Assembly (NCBI GenBank): GCA_963677395.2
Contig: OY781965.2
Location: forward strand, 2,852,001 to 2,916,000
Direction of reading: 5' to 3'
Source of the DNA: G963667975 sp963677395
GTDB taxonomy: Bacteria; Bacteroidota; Bacteroidia; Bacteroidales; G963667975
Length of the DNA: 64,000 nucleotides
The translations under genes and the position numbers were made by a program. The notes beneath the pieces are model-generated. The model was not told where the DNA came from, searched no databases, and worked only from the letters and a program-made list of their open reading frames with translations. Below, in pieces: positions 33,767 to 41,960 of the stretch. Numbering within the stretch: the first letter of the stretch is position 1; each line of letters begins with the position of its first letter.

Positions 33767-34822
33767 ATGAAAGAACAAAAAGAAATCGGAGACATCTTCA
33801 GAGAAGCGTTTCAGGAATATGAGCGCAAACCTTCTGAAAAAATTTGGCAAAATATAGAATCACAAGGTGTTAAACCTATATCAAAGCCCTATTTAACACC
33901 TAAAAACCTATTCTTCGGATTAGGTTCTGCTGCCATTATTTCTATGGCTATATACTTTGTATGGCCTTCAGAAAAAACCATAAATACGTCTGCTCTAATT
34001 GCAAAACACGAGCAAGTCATCACTCAGCCTTCTGACAATAACAGCACACCATATTCTATTGAAACAAAGCAAAAAACAGCTGAAAATCAAAATATTACAA
34101 CAACTAAAAATTCAACTACATCCGTTCAGAATATTAACCAAACACAAACTACCAATATAAACACGCCTGCTCAGGAAATACAGAATAAACAGTCTCAAAA
34201 TAACATAAATCCAATTTCAATTACTTCAATTTCTAACAATCCTGTACCAGTTATTACACCTAAACCTGTGCTGACAAACTCGACCAGAAACCAAAATTAT
34301 GCTCCAAATACAATTCCTGAAACCGAAAAAAGAGCTATTGTGATTAGTTTCACCCCAAATCAACGTACATGCAGAGGAGAAAAAGTAAAACTTGAAGCTA
34401 TTGGAGGTGTAAACTGGCTTTGGAGCACAGGTGAACGAACTTCTTCAATTTTTGTCACTCCAGAATCGACTGAAAACTATTCTGTTGTAGTTACCGATGA
34501 GTATGGATCCAAACATACCGGATTAATTGAAGTTGCAATAGAAAATTGTGATGTGGTTTATGTTCCTAATGCATTCACACCCAATCAAGATGGGTACTAT
34601 GATGAATTTAAAGCTGTAGGAACAAACGTAAAGGAATTCGAAATTTTGGTATTTTCGCGCAACGGACAACTGGTATTTCAATCCAAAGATATTAATCAGG
34701 GTTGGGATGGTACAATTAAAGGTTCACCAGGACCCGGAGGCGTATATGTTTACAAACTCAAATATATTGACGCTCTGAATAAACCACACCAGCTATCCGG
34801 TTCGCTTACGCTAATCCGATAA
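33767..34822 (+). CDS. Single-pass membrane protein with Ig-like and T9SS type B (gliding-motility) C-terminal domain; candidate anti-sigma
   Basis: 351 residues. A cytoplasmic N-terminus (about 1-45; IGDIFREAFQEYERKPSEKIWQNIES) precedes one membrane segment (LFFGLGSAAIISMAIYFVW, about 47-65). Then come about 100 residues rich in Asn, Thr and Gln, an Ig/PKD-like module (RGEKVKLEAIGGVNWLWSTGERTSSIFVTPESTENYSVVVTDEYG) and a gliding-motility-associated C-terminal domain of T9SS type B (VPNAFTPNQDGYYDEFKAVG to GVYVYKLKYIDALNKPHQLSG). It follows the ECF sigma gene by 6 bp, so the N-terminal part may act as anti-sigma. A normal cleavable signal peptide is absent, which is unusual for a T9SS cargo. 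Confidence 0.78.
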   Translation: MKEQKEIGDIFREAFQEYERKPSEKIWQNIESQGVKPISKPYLTPKNLFFGLGSAAIISMAIYFVWPSEKTINTSALIAKHEQVITQPSDNNSTPYSIETKQKTAENQNITTTKNSTTSVQNINQTQTTNINTPAQEIQNKQSQNNINPISITSISNNPVPVITPKPVLTNSTRNQNYAPNTIPETEKRAIVISFTPNQRTCRGEKVKLEAIGGVNWLWSTGERTSSIFVTPESTENYSVVVTDEYGSKHTGLIEVAIENCDVVYVPNAFTPNQDGYYDEFKAVGTNVKEFEILVFSRNGQLVFQSKDINQGWDGTIKGSPGPGGVYVYKLKYIDALNKPHQLSGSLTLIR

Positions 34823-34824
34823 CT

Positions 34825-36123
34825 ATGAATTTGAACTTAAACAGAAATCTCACCCCGGAATTTTACCCGATATTACCTGAAAATCTTCGTTTAGATATGT
34901 TAAAACCGGAAGTAATCCGCCTGAACAACGGTCTTCCGGTTTATATTTTCAACGGAGGAAGTCAGGATATTGTAAAAATAGAATTTGTCTTTGATGCGGG
35001 AAGCAGTTTTCAGTGCAAATCGTTTACAGCACTCTTTACAAATCGATTACTCACAGAAGGAACCCAATCTTACAACGCATCTCAGATAGCTGAAATGATT
35101 GATTTTCACGGTGCTTTTATTGAAAAGAATGTTGACGTTGATCAGGCTTTTGTTTCTTTAATCTCTCCAAATAAACATCTCGAAAAATTACTTCCTGTTT
35201 TTGAAGAAATTATTAAATACCCTCGTTTCCCAGAGGAAGAAATTTCCATCCATCTTAAACGTATCCAACAGGAACACAAAATGAGCATGGAAAAAGTTGG
35301 AACAATTGCTCGTATTCGCTTTCGGGAAATGCTTTTTGGTGAAACCCACCCCTATGGTATATATAGTGATATCACATTAACAGAATCGATTGACAGAAAT
35401 GTACTTATTGATTTTCATCATAAGTTCTATAATTCTGAAAATGTGATGATATTTTTATCCGGGAACCCAGATGAAAACGTGATTCAAATGCTGAATCAAT
35501 ATTTTGGAAAGAACGACTGGAAAGGCAAAAGAGCTGAGTTAAATCAACATTTTCCTGAACTCCCTGCCAATACTCATAAAAAACATATTGTTCGTGAGGA
35601 CGCAGTGCAGGATGCAATCCGAATTGGAAAAGTGATTTTCAACCGAAGCGAAAAAGAGTTTATTGTACTTGATATTCTAACCAAAATATTGGGAGGATAT
35701 TTTGGTTCACGACTTATGACGAACATCAGGGAAGACAAGGGCTATACTTACGGAATAGGCTCTGGATTGGTTTCTTTCCGTCATCATGGAATCTTCTTTA
35801 TCTCTACTGAATCAGGAGTTGAATTCAGAGAGAAAGTTAAAGAAGAAATTTATAAAGAAATAGAAATTCTTTGTAATGAATTAATTCCGGAAGAAGAGCT
35901 TGAGCTTGTTAAAAACCTGATGCAGGGTGAGTTTTTACGTTCCATTGATGGTCCATTTGAATCCGCAGAAATAAGCAGAACTCTGATGCTAAACAATTTA
36001 ACAACAGATTATATTGAACAACATTTGAATACGTTAAAATATATTACTGCTGAAGAAATACGATTGATGGCTCAAAAGAATCTCTCAAAAGAATCTTTTC
36101 ATGAGCTAACTGTTGGAAAATAA
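34825..36123 (+). CDS. M16 family peptidase-like protein, non-catalytic subunit
   Basis: 432 residues, M16 fold. The zinc motif is absent: the equivalent segment reads SFTALFTNRLLTEGTQSYNA (about 69-88) with no HxxEH. The C-terminal domain keeps the GYFGSRLMTNIREDKGYTYGIGSG block (about 290-313) with the Arg/Tyr pair that holds substrate in the M16B partner subunit. Thus it is the non-catalytic half of a heterodimer with the 31.9-kb protein. It starts 2 bp after the sigma/membrane pair. The genes are in one direction and could be co-transcribed. Confidence 0.87.
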   Translation: MNLNLNRNLTPEFYPILPENLRLDMLKPEVIRLNNGLPVYIFNGGSQDIVKIEFVFDAGSSFQCKSFTALFTNRLLTEGTQSYNASQIAEMIDFHGAFIEKNVDVDQAFVSLISPNKHLEKLLPVFEEIIKYPRFPEEEISIHLKRIQQEHKMSMEKVGTIARIRFREMLFGETHPYGIYSDITLTESIDRNVLIDFHHKFYNSENVMIFLSGNPDENVIQMLNQYFGKNDWKGKRAELNQHFPELPANTHKKHIVREDAVQDAIRIGKVIFNRSEKEFIVLDILTKILGGYFGSRLMTNIREDKGYTYGIGSGLVSFRHHGIFFISTESGVEFREKVKEEIYKEIEILCNELIPEEELELVKNLMQGEFLRSIDGPFESAEISRTLMLNNLTTDYIEQHLNTLKYITAEEIRLMAQKNLSKESFHELTVGK

Positions 36124-36185
36124 AGCAATATAACAAACGTTTTCCATGTTGTAGTTGTCATTAGTCTAAATCGGAATTCAATCCT

Positions 36186-38219
36186 ATGAAGTATATTTTA
36201 AAGATATTGATTGTTGTTATGTTCATTCTTAAATTGAATGAATCCGAAGCAGCCATATCGCCTATACTTCGCTGTATTTCAGTAAATCCAAATGGATCTA
36301 TTACGTTAAATTGGTCATTTTCCACCGACACATCTTTATTCAGAGCATATTACATTTATAGAACAACAACTTTCCCAACTGGTTATACATTAATTGACAG
36401 CGTATTAAATGCAAACACGTTAACATATACAGATGACAATACAAATGGAAATTCCCAGTCATTCGCTTATTATATACGAATTAAACAACGAAACGGATTA
36501 GAATCCCAATCTTCAGATTCCTTACAGAGCATATTTCTAACAGTAGCAAATCCTTTAAACAATACAGCCATTTTAAATTGGAATTCAGTTAGAAACCCAT
36601 TGTTAACTACAAGCTCTCATTATTATGAAATTTTTCGAAGCAAAGGCAATAATTCACTGGTAATCATTGATTCAACTCAAACTCTGTCATATATTGATTC
36701 TATCAGAGTGTGTAATGACTCCGTATTTTATCAGATTCGTATTCATGATAACAGTGGATGCAGCTCTAATTCAAATATCAAAGGCGATTTATTTCAGGAT
36801 TTAATTTTCCCCTACTTGCCCGAATTTGATTCAGTAAGTATTAGCAGATCAACTGACAAAGTGATACTTGGCTGGCAACCAAATCCTGCTCCAGATACAA
36901 AAGGTTATATTATTTGCCGTGGAAATCCATGCATTACAATTGATACCGTTTGGGGCAGATTTAATACTTTCTACACCGATCTGGCAGTAAATGCTGATAA
37001 TGCTTCTTATACTTACCGAATTGCCGCTTTCGATAGTTGCAACAATACAAGTCTTTTTACACAAAACCAGCAAAGCCTGTTTCTAAAATCAGTTCTTGAT
37101 TTATGTGGCAATAAAATAGAACTAACCTGGAATGACTATATTAATATGAAGCAAAATCTGGAAAGCTACAAGATTTTGGTTAGTGTTAACGGAGGAAGCT
37201 TTAATTCAATTGCATCTTTACCAATAAACCAACACTCTTATATTTTTACACCATTACAAGACAATACCTCTTATTGCTTCATTATTCAGGCAATTAATAC
37301 AACTCACGCAATTACATCCGGTTCAAACAAAAATTGTTATTCGATAAAGAAACCAGGGCACCCACAATGGTTTTATTTACGAAATGTGAGTATTTTAAAC
37401 TCGGGGAAAGTTGAAATAAAGCTCTATACAGACCCAACAGAGGTTGCTCAATTCTATAAAATCTATAATTCAACTTCGCCAGCAGGCCCATGGATATTAG
37501 TTACATCTTTAAGCTATGCAGCCGTAAGCGATTATACAACAATTCATATAAACAGCAATACAAACCTTGCTCCAGCATATTATATGGCTGTAATATCAGA
37601 TAGTTGTGGAAATACCGGAGATAGTACTCAAATTTCAAAAAGCATTTATCTTCAAGCTGGTATTGTTGATAACTTCACAAATACCATACAGTGGGATTTC
37701 TATTCTTTATGGGCTGGTTCTGTTTCAGAATACAGACTATATCGTTTGATAGACAATGACCCTATTCCAATGTTGGTAACAACTAAAGCCGGAGGAATGA
37801 CAAGCTATAATGCAACGGATGATATTTCAAATTTTTCATCCAGTGGTGGAATGTTTACCTATTACGTTGAAGCTATTGAAGATAACACTTCGCCTTACCC
37901 ATTTACAGAAATCAGCAGATCTAATCAGTCCTTTGTTAATCAACAGTCTGATATATTTATTCCAAATGCATTTATGCCCGATGGAGTGAATAAAATTTTC
38001 AAGCCAGTTACTGTTTTTATCCCCAACAATGGCTATACATTTCAAATCTACACCCGTTGGGGTGAAATGATTTTCCAGACAAATGATCCGAATGCTGGTT
38101 GGGACGGCACATTACATGAAGAGAAAGCTCAGCCCGGAATGTATGTCTATTATGTACATTTTACCCGCCCAAACGGAGCAATGTTTCAACGTACCGGACA
38201 TGTAAGTTTGATACGATAA
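36186..38219 (+). CDS. Large secreted protein with FN3-like repeats and T9SS type B C-terminal domain
   Basis: 677 residues. A signal peptide (MKYILKILIVVMFILKL) is followed by about five FN3-like beta domains: ILRCISVNPNGSITLNWSFSTD, VANPLNNTAILNWNSV, VSISRSTDKVILGWQPNP, LDLCGNKIELTWNDYIN and VSILNSGKVEIKLYTDP. The final ~85 residues (IFIPNAFMPDGVNKIFKP to GWDGTLHEEKAQPGMYVYYVHFTRPNGAMFQRTGHVSLIR) are a gliding-motility-associated C-terminal domain, the T9SS type B signal. It is likely a surface adhesin or structural protein; no enzyme motif is seen. It follows the M16 partner gene by 62 bp. Confidence 0.85.
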   Translation: MKYILKILIVVMFILKLNESEAAISPILRCISVNPNGSITLNWSFSTDTSLFRAYYIYRTTTFPTGYTLIDSVLNANTLTYTDDNTNGNSQSFAYYIRIKQRNGLESQSSDSLQSIFLTVANPLNNTAILNWNSVRNPLLTTSSHYYEIFRSKGNNSLVIIDSTQTLSYIDSIRVCNDSVFYQIRIHDNSGCSSNSNIKGDLFQDLIFPYLPEFDSVSISRSTDKVILGWQPNPAPDTKGYIICRGNPCITIDTVWGRFNTFYTDLAVNADNASYTYRIAAFDSCNNTSLFTQNQQSLFLKSVLDLCGNKIELTWNDYINMKQNLESYKILVSVNGGSFNSIASLPINQHSYIFTPLQDNTSYCFIIQAINTTHAITSGSNKNCYSIKKPGHPQWFYLRNVSILNSGKVEIKLYTDPTEVAQFYKIYNSTSPAGPWILVTSLSYAAVSDYTTIHINSNTNLAPAYYMAVISDSCGNTGDSTQISKSIYLQAGIVDNFTNTIQWDFYSLWAGSVSEYRLYRLIDNDPIPMLVTTKAGGMTSYNATDDISNFSSSGGMFTYYVEAIEDNTSPYPFTEISRSNQSFVNQQSDIFIPNAFMPDGVNKIFKPVTVFIPNNGYTFQIYTRWGEMIFQTNDPNAGWDGTLHEEKAQPGMYVYYVHFTRPNGAMFQRTGHVSLIR

Positions 38220-38244
38220 AAGCCCCCTTCCGGAGGCTTAATCT
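38220..38244. terminator. Terminator hairpin shared by convergent 36.2-kb gene and lipoprotein gene
   Basis: Stem AAGCC-CC / GG-GGCTT with one mismatch and loop TTCC (38220-38239), flanked by A on the left and T on the right, so it could act in both directions. Confidence 0.65.
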
Positions 38245-38295
38245 TTTTATTTTCAATGAACTTTTTACCAGAATGACTTCAGATTCACTTTGGGA

Positions 38296-39360
38296 TTACA
38301 TATTCACAATAAAGAATTGCAGAATCTGCATAACGTCGGGTGAAGTACCTCCGTATGGTTCATTATGGAAGGTTGTATAAACTATATTACCTCCTTTGGT
38401 ACAGGTTGTATTGTATTGAACCCAAACTGCAAGCGGACCATAATTGGTTGATGTATTATCCTGTAACAAGGTGATATAACCAGGATTCAACAAATTAATT
38501 ACTTCCCAAATTCCTAAATCGTAATGAATAGACATTTTTGTTTTTCCTAACAATACCTGTAGAGCAGGATATATGATATCTATACTGTCAATCATTCCAG
38601 AAGAACCGCTTTTAGAGGTACACAAAGATGAATCAGGGATGAATCCTCCTATTTTAGGAACACAATTTCCGGGAGTTTTAGGAGCAGCAGCACCAGTACC
38701 ATGCTCACGATGAATTTGGCCTTTAAAATTTCCATCACCCGTTAAATATTCAACAGCCCAATCCGAAGCATAGATGCTTCCACAACCTGTTACAAAGTTT
38801 TCAAGGTTAGCATACTTTAAACTATCAAGCGTTCCACTTTTGCCACAATTAAGAAATATTGCCTGAAAGGGTTGTAGCTTACTTAAGCTGTCCAAATCAG
38901 CAATAATGAGTTCTGTAGCCGTATAGCCCAATGAATCTATAATTATTGTCTCTATACGGTCATAAGCTCCTTTTATATACGCAAGATTTCCTACCTGGTT
39001 AAGAACCGTTTGACTTTGTGTTAATGTAACTAATTGATTTGACTTAACATTTACGTTTAATATTGTCTGAAAAATATTTCCTTTTCCACCTTGAAGCACA
39101 AGAGTGTGCTTCCCTTCTGGAGCTGAAAGTGTAAATGATCCATCTTTGATGCTCATCGTGTGAAACTGTGGGTATTCCGAAATAAAAACTCTAATTCCGG
39201 CCATTGGTTTGCCACTTTTTGAATAAACCTTACCACTGATTTTTCCTTGTGGTACATTCAGAATTTCATCTTCTTCATCTTTACTACAGGAAAAGATAAC
39301 TACTGCTGTTGCAAGAAATAATGCAAGCAGAGATAAATGTAAACGTGTAATTTTTCTCAT
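38296..39360 (-). CDS. Surface-exposed lipoprotein with carboxypeptidase-like regulatory domain
   Basis: 354 residues. The signal ends in a lipobox (LFLATAVVIFSC) and the mature N-terminus is CSKDEEDE, an acidic stretch matching the Bacteroidota lipoprotein export signal for the cell surface (K followed by D/E). Next is a carboxypeptidase regulatory-like (CarboxypepD_reg) domain: GKISGKVYSKSGKPMAGIRVFISEYPQFHTMSIKDGSFTLSAPEGKHTLVLQ (about 39-90). The remaining ~240 residues resemble no family I can name; they contain IFLNCGKSGTLDS and ASDWAVEYL, which hint at a glutamine-amidotransferase-like fold (inference). It has its own promoter at 39382-39389. Confidence 0.75.
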   Translation of the reverse strand: MRKITRLHLSLLALFLATAVVIFSCSKDEEDEILNVPQGKISGKVYSKSGKPMAGIRVFISEYPQFHTMSIKDGSFTLSAPEGKHTLVLQGGKGNIFQTILNVNVKSNQLVTLTQSQTVLNQVGNLAYIKGAYDRIETIIIDSLGYTATELIIADLDSLSKLQPFQAIFLNCGKSGTLDSLKYANLENFVTGCGSIYASDWAVEYLTGDGNFKGQIHREHGTGAAAPKTPGNCVPKIGGFIPDSSLCTSKSGSSGMIDSIDIIYPALQVLLGKTKMSIHYDLGIWEVINLLNPGYITLLQDNTSTNYGPLAVWVQYNTTCTKGGNIVYTTFHNEPYGGTSPDVMQILQFFIVNM

Positions 39361-39381
39361 GGGGATTCTTTTTTCTCATGA

Positions 39382-39389
39382 CAAATATA
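39382..39389 (-). promoter_or_regulatory. Bacteroidota -7 element TATATTTG upstream of the lipoprotein gene
   Basis: Minus-strand TAnnTTTG, 22 bp before ATG 39360. Confidence 0.6.
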
Positions 39390-39553
39390 CAACAAAAAAT
39401 ATTGTATGTCAAGTATTTGTAGTGTTAATATATATTATGAATCATAAAATAAAAATCACTCATTTTCTGTACTGCAGAATATAGCAAGCCAATCGAAATA
39501 TAAAAAACTATACAAACCAAAGCCTGATTAACCATTTAAGTATCCAAATGCAT

Positions 39554-39561
39554 TATTTTTG
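39554..39561 (+). promoter_or_regulatory. Bacteroidota -7 element TATTTTTG upstream of the endonuclease I gene
   Basis: Consensus TAnnTTTG, 37 bp before ATG 39598. Confidence 0.6.
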
Positions 39562-39597
39562 CATTGTACTAATATTTGTTAACCAAAGAAATCTTCC

Positions 39598-41898
39598 ATG
39601 AAACTTGCAGGATATCTTATCCGAAGTTTCCTGTATTTTATTATTATTTCATCAACGCTACAGGCTCAAATGCCTGTAGGATATTATAATAACGCACAGG
39701 GACTAACCGGCAATACATTACGAACTACTTTACGAAATATCGTGACCAATGGACACGTAAAGCTTCCATACACAAGTTCTTCTTTTGATGTATGGAATGC
39801 TTATGCTAAAACAGATGTCCGACCCGCGCCAAATAACACAACAATTTGGGATATGTATTCTGATATCCCAAGTGGGATTCCGGCTTATACTTTTACAATT
39901 TATACAAATCAATGTGGAACCGCTTCAAAAGAAGGAGATTGTTATTCGCGCGAACATTGTATGCCAAACTCATGGTGGGGTGGATCAGATGATTCTAATA
40001 ATCCGCAATATACCGACTTACATCACCTTTTTCCTTCAGACCAATATGTCAACATGAAAAAGAGTAACTATCCCATCGGAAAAGTAGGATCTCCAACATG
40101 GACATCAACAAACGGAAGTAAAGTCGGACCTTGTTCTTATCCCGGTTATACAGGAACTGTATTTGAACCTATTGACGCATACAAAGGAGATTTTGCCAGA
40201 GCATTTTTTTACCTTGCTACTCGTTATATGAACGTATTAAGCAACTGGGTTATCAATTATCCTAATTATGACTCTCAATATGTAATCAATACAACAACAA
40301 ATGATTATAAAACATGGTTTATTAATATGTTGATTGAATGGCATACGAATGATCCTGTTAGTTCAAAAGAAATAAACCGCAATGATTCAATTTATTGGAA
40401 AACCCCTCAACATAACAGAAATCCATTTATTGACCATCCTGAATATGTGTATGCAATTTGGGGAGGACTACCATTAACAATAAAAGCAGAACCAAGCAAT
40501 CATGTAACAAACTTTATAGCTTCAGCAGGCAATCCCTCTACTTCTTCGATTGTAGTTGACTGGACAGATGCAACAGGGACAACAATTCCTGATGGATATT
40601 TGATTAAAGCAAGCTCTAATGGAATCATTACACCCCCTAACGATTCAATAGTTGAAACTAACCAAGTTTATGTTCAAAATGTAGCACAGGGCACACATAC
40701 CGCCACTTTCAATTCATTAAATTTCAATACAATCTATACATTTAAGATTTATCCATATACCAATTCTGGAATAAACATAAATTACAAAATAAATGGCAGC
40801 ATTCCTACCTCTACACTAAAAACTGCAAATATTATTAAACCAGAACCCACAAATCAGGTAACAAACTTTACTTCCAGTACAATTTATCCTCATGGAAATA
40901 CTATTAAAATAACATGGACTGATGCACAAGGATCAATTGTACCGGATGGATATTTAATTAAAGGCACTACATCAGAAACATTTCAATTACCGAATGATTC
41001 TGTATCTGAAAATACAGATTTATTAGTTAAGTATGTAAATCAGGGAGTACAATCGTTAACCATTCCAGGACTCAATTCTTCTACAAACTATTCATTTCAA
41101 ATTTATCCTTATACCAATTCTGGATCAGACATTAATTACAAAACAAATGGAATTATACCAACCACAACCACTGCAACATTTACAGGAGAGCCCTCAAATC
41201 ATATTACAAATCTCACTGCTAATTATGGCAATGATCCCACTTCTACAATAACCTTAAATTGGACAGATGCATCAGGGCCTGTTTTACCTGTCGGTTATTT
41301 GATCAAGGGATCGATAGCCGGAAGTATTAATTATCCAATCGATTCAATCCCTGAAGACAATGAATTTTTAAAACTAAGTTGCACCCATGGAATTCAGTAT
41401 TATACCTTCAAAGGACTTAGCCCGGGAACAGCTTATACTTTTAAATTTTTTCCTTATAATAATTCGGTTGATAAAATTGATTTTAAAACAGACGAAAGTG
41501 TTCCCAGTATATCCTTTACTACTATTCCATTCACAGGTATCAAGCAAGAACCTGAGACACATGTCGAAAACTTTACAGCTACATCGGGTTTACCTACAAA
41601 TAGCACAATTCTTCTTCACTGGACAGATGTAGAAACCGGAATAATTCCAGATGGTTACTTAATTATCGGATCATCCAATGGAATAGGAAGTATTCAAAAT
41701 CCGGTTGATAATTTAACACTTACACCTCAAGCACTTACAATGTATGTGCACTATGGTGTCCGAATTTGCAAAATAACGGGTTTGCAACCAAATACATCCT
41801 ATTCATTTAAAATATTTCCATATACAAACACCGGCTCTAAAATAAATTATCTCACCACAGATCCAGTACCTGCTGTTTCATACACAACAACTCCCTGA
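39598..41898 (+). CDS. Secreted endonuclease I family nuclease with four FN3-like repeats
   Basis: 766 residues. A signal peptide (LIRSFLYFIIISSTLQAQ) precedes an endonuclease I domain (about 25-290) with the His-Cys nuclease motif YSREHCMPNSWWGG (about 116-129) and TDLHHLFPSD (about 139-148). Homologues degrade extracellular DNA. Four repeats of 115-120 residues follow, starting at bases 40489, 40843, 41188 and 41548; each begins E-P-x-x-(H/Q)-V-x-N and contains WTD, P-DGYLI and YTF-KI-PYTN. The protein ends with the fourth repeat; there is no T9SS C-terminal domain, unlike many Bacteroidota relatives, and a hairpin follows immediately. Confidence 0.87.
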   Translation: MKLAGYLIRSFLYFIIISSTLQAQMPVGYYNNAQGLTGNTLRTTLRNIVTNGHVKLPYTSSSFDVWNAYAKTDVRPAPNNTTIWDMYSDIPSGIPAYTFTIYTNQCGTASKEGDCYSREHCMPNSWWGGSDDSNNPQYTDLHHLFPSDQYVNMKKSNYPIGKVGSPTWTSTNGSKVGPCSYPGYTGTVFEPIDAYKGDFARAFFYLATRYMNVLSNWVINYPNYDSQYVINTTTNDYKTWFINMLIEWHTNDPVSSKEINRNDSIYWKTPQHNRNPFIDHPEYVYAIWGGLPLTIKAEPSNHVTNFIASAGNPSTSSIVVDWTDATGTTIPDGYLIKASSNGIITPPNDSIVETNQVYVQNVAQGTHTATFNSLNFNTIYTFKIYPYTNSGININYKINGSIPTSTLKTANIIKPEPTNQVTNFTSSTIYPHGNTIKITWTDAQGSIVPDGYLIKGTTSETFQLPNDSVSENTDLLVKYVNQGVQSLTIPGLNSSTNYSFQIYPYTNSGSDINYKTNGIIPTTTTATFTGEPSNHITNLTANYGNDPTSTITLNWTDASGPVLPVGYLIKGSIAGSINYPIDSIPEDNEFLKLSCTHGIQYYTFKGLSPGTAYTFKFFPYNNSVDKIDFKTDESVPSISFTTIPFTGIKQEPETHVENFTATSGLPTNSTILLHWTDVETGIIPDGYLIIGSSNGIGSIQNPVDNLTLTPQALTMYVHYGVRICKITGLQPNTSYSFKIFPYTNTGSKINYLTTDPVPAVSYTTTP
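40489..41895 (+). repeat. Four tandem 345-360-bp coding repeats (FN3-like modules)
   Basis: Repeat starts at 40489, 40843, 41188, 41548 (spacings 354, 345 and 360 bp). Copies share E-P-S-N-H-V-T-N-F, WTDA, DGYLIK and YTF-KI-PYTNSG-INYK motifs but are clearly diverged at DNA level, so they are old duplications. Confidence 0.85.
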
Positions 41899-41905
41899 TA
41901 ATATG

Positions 41906-41943
41906 CAAAGGGCACATTCGATTTTTATTAATGTGTCTCTTTG
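41906..41943 (+). terminator. Hairpin after the endonuclease I gene
   Basis: Imperfect stem with arms CAAAGGGCACATT and AATGTGTCTCTTTG around an AT loop, 8 bp past the stop. There is little T run after it on the plus strand, so efficiency is uncertain; it may also serve the convergent hybrid kinase gene. Confidence 0.6.
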
Positions 41944-41960
41944 TTATGTATGAGAGCAGA

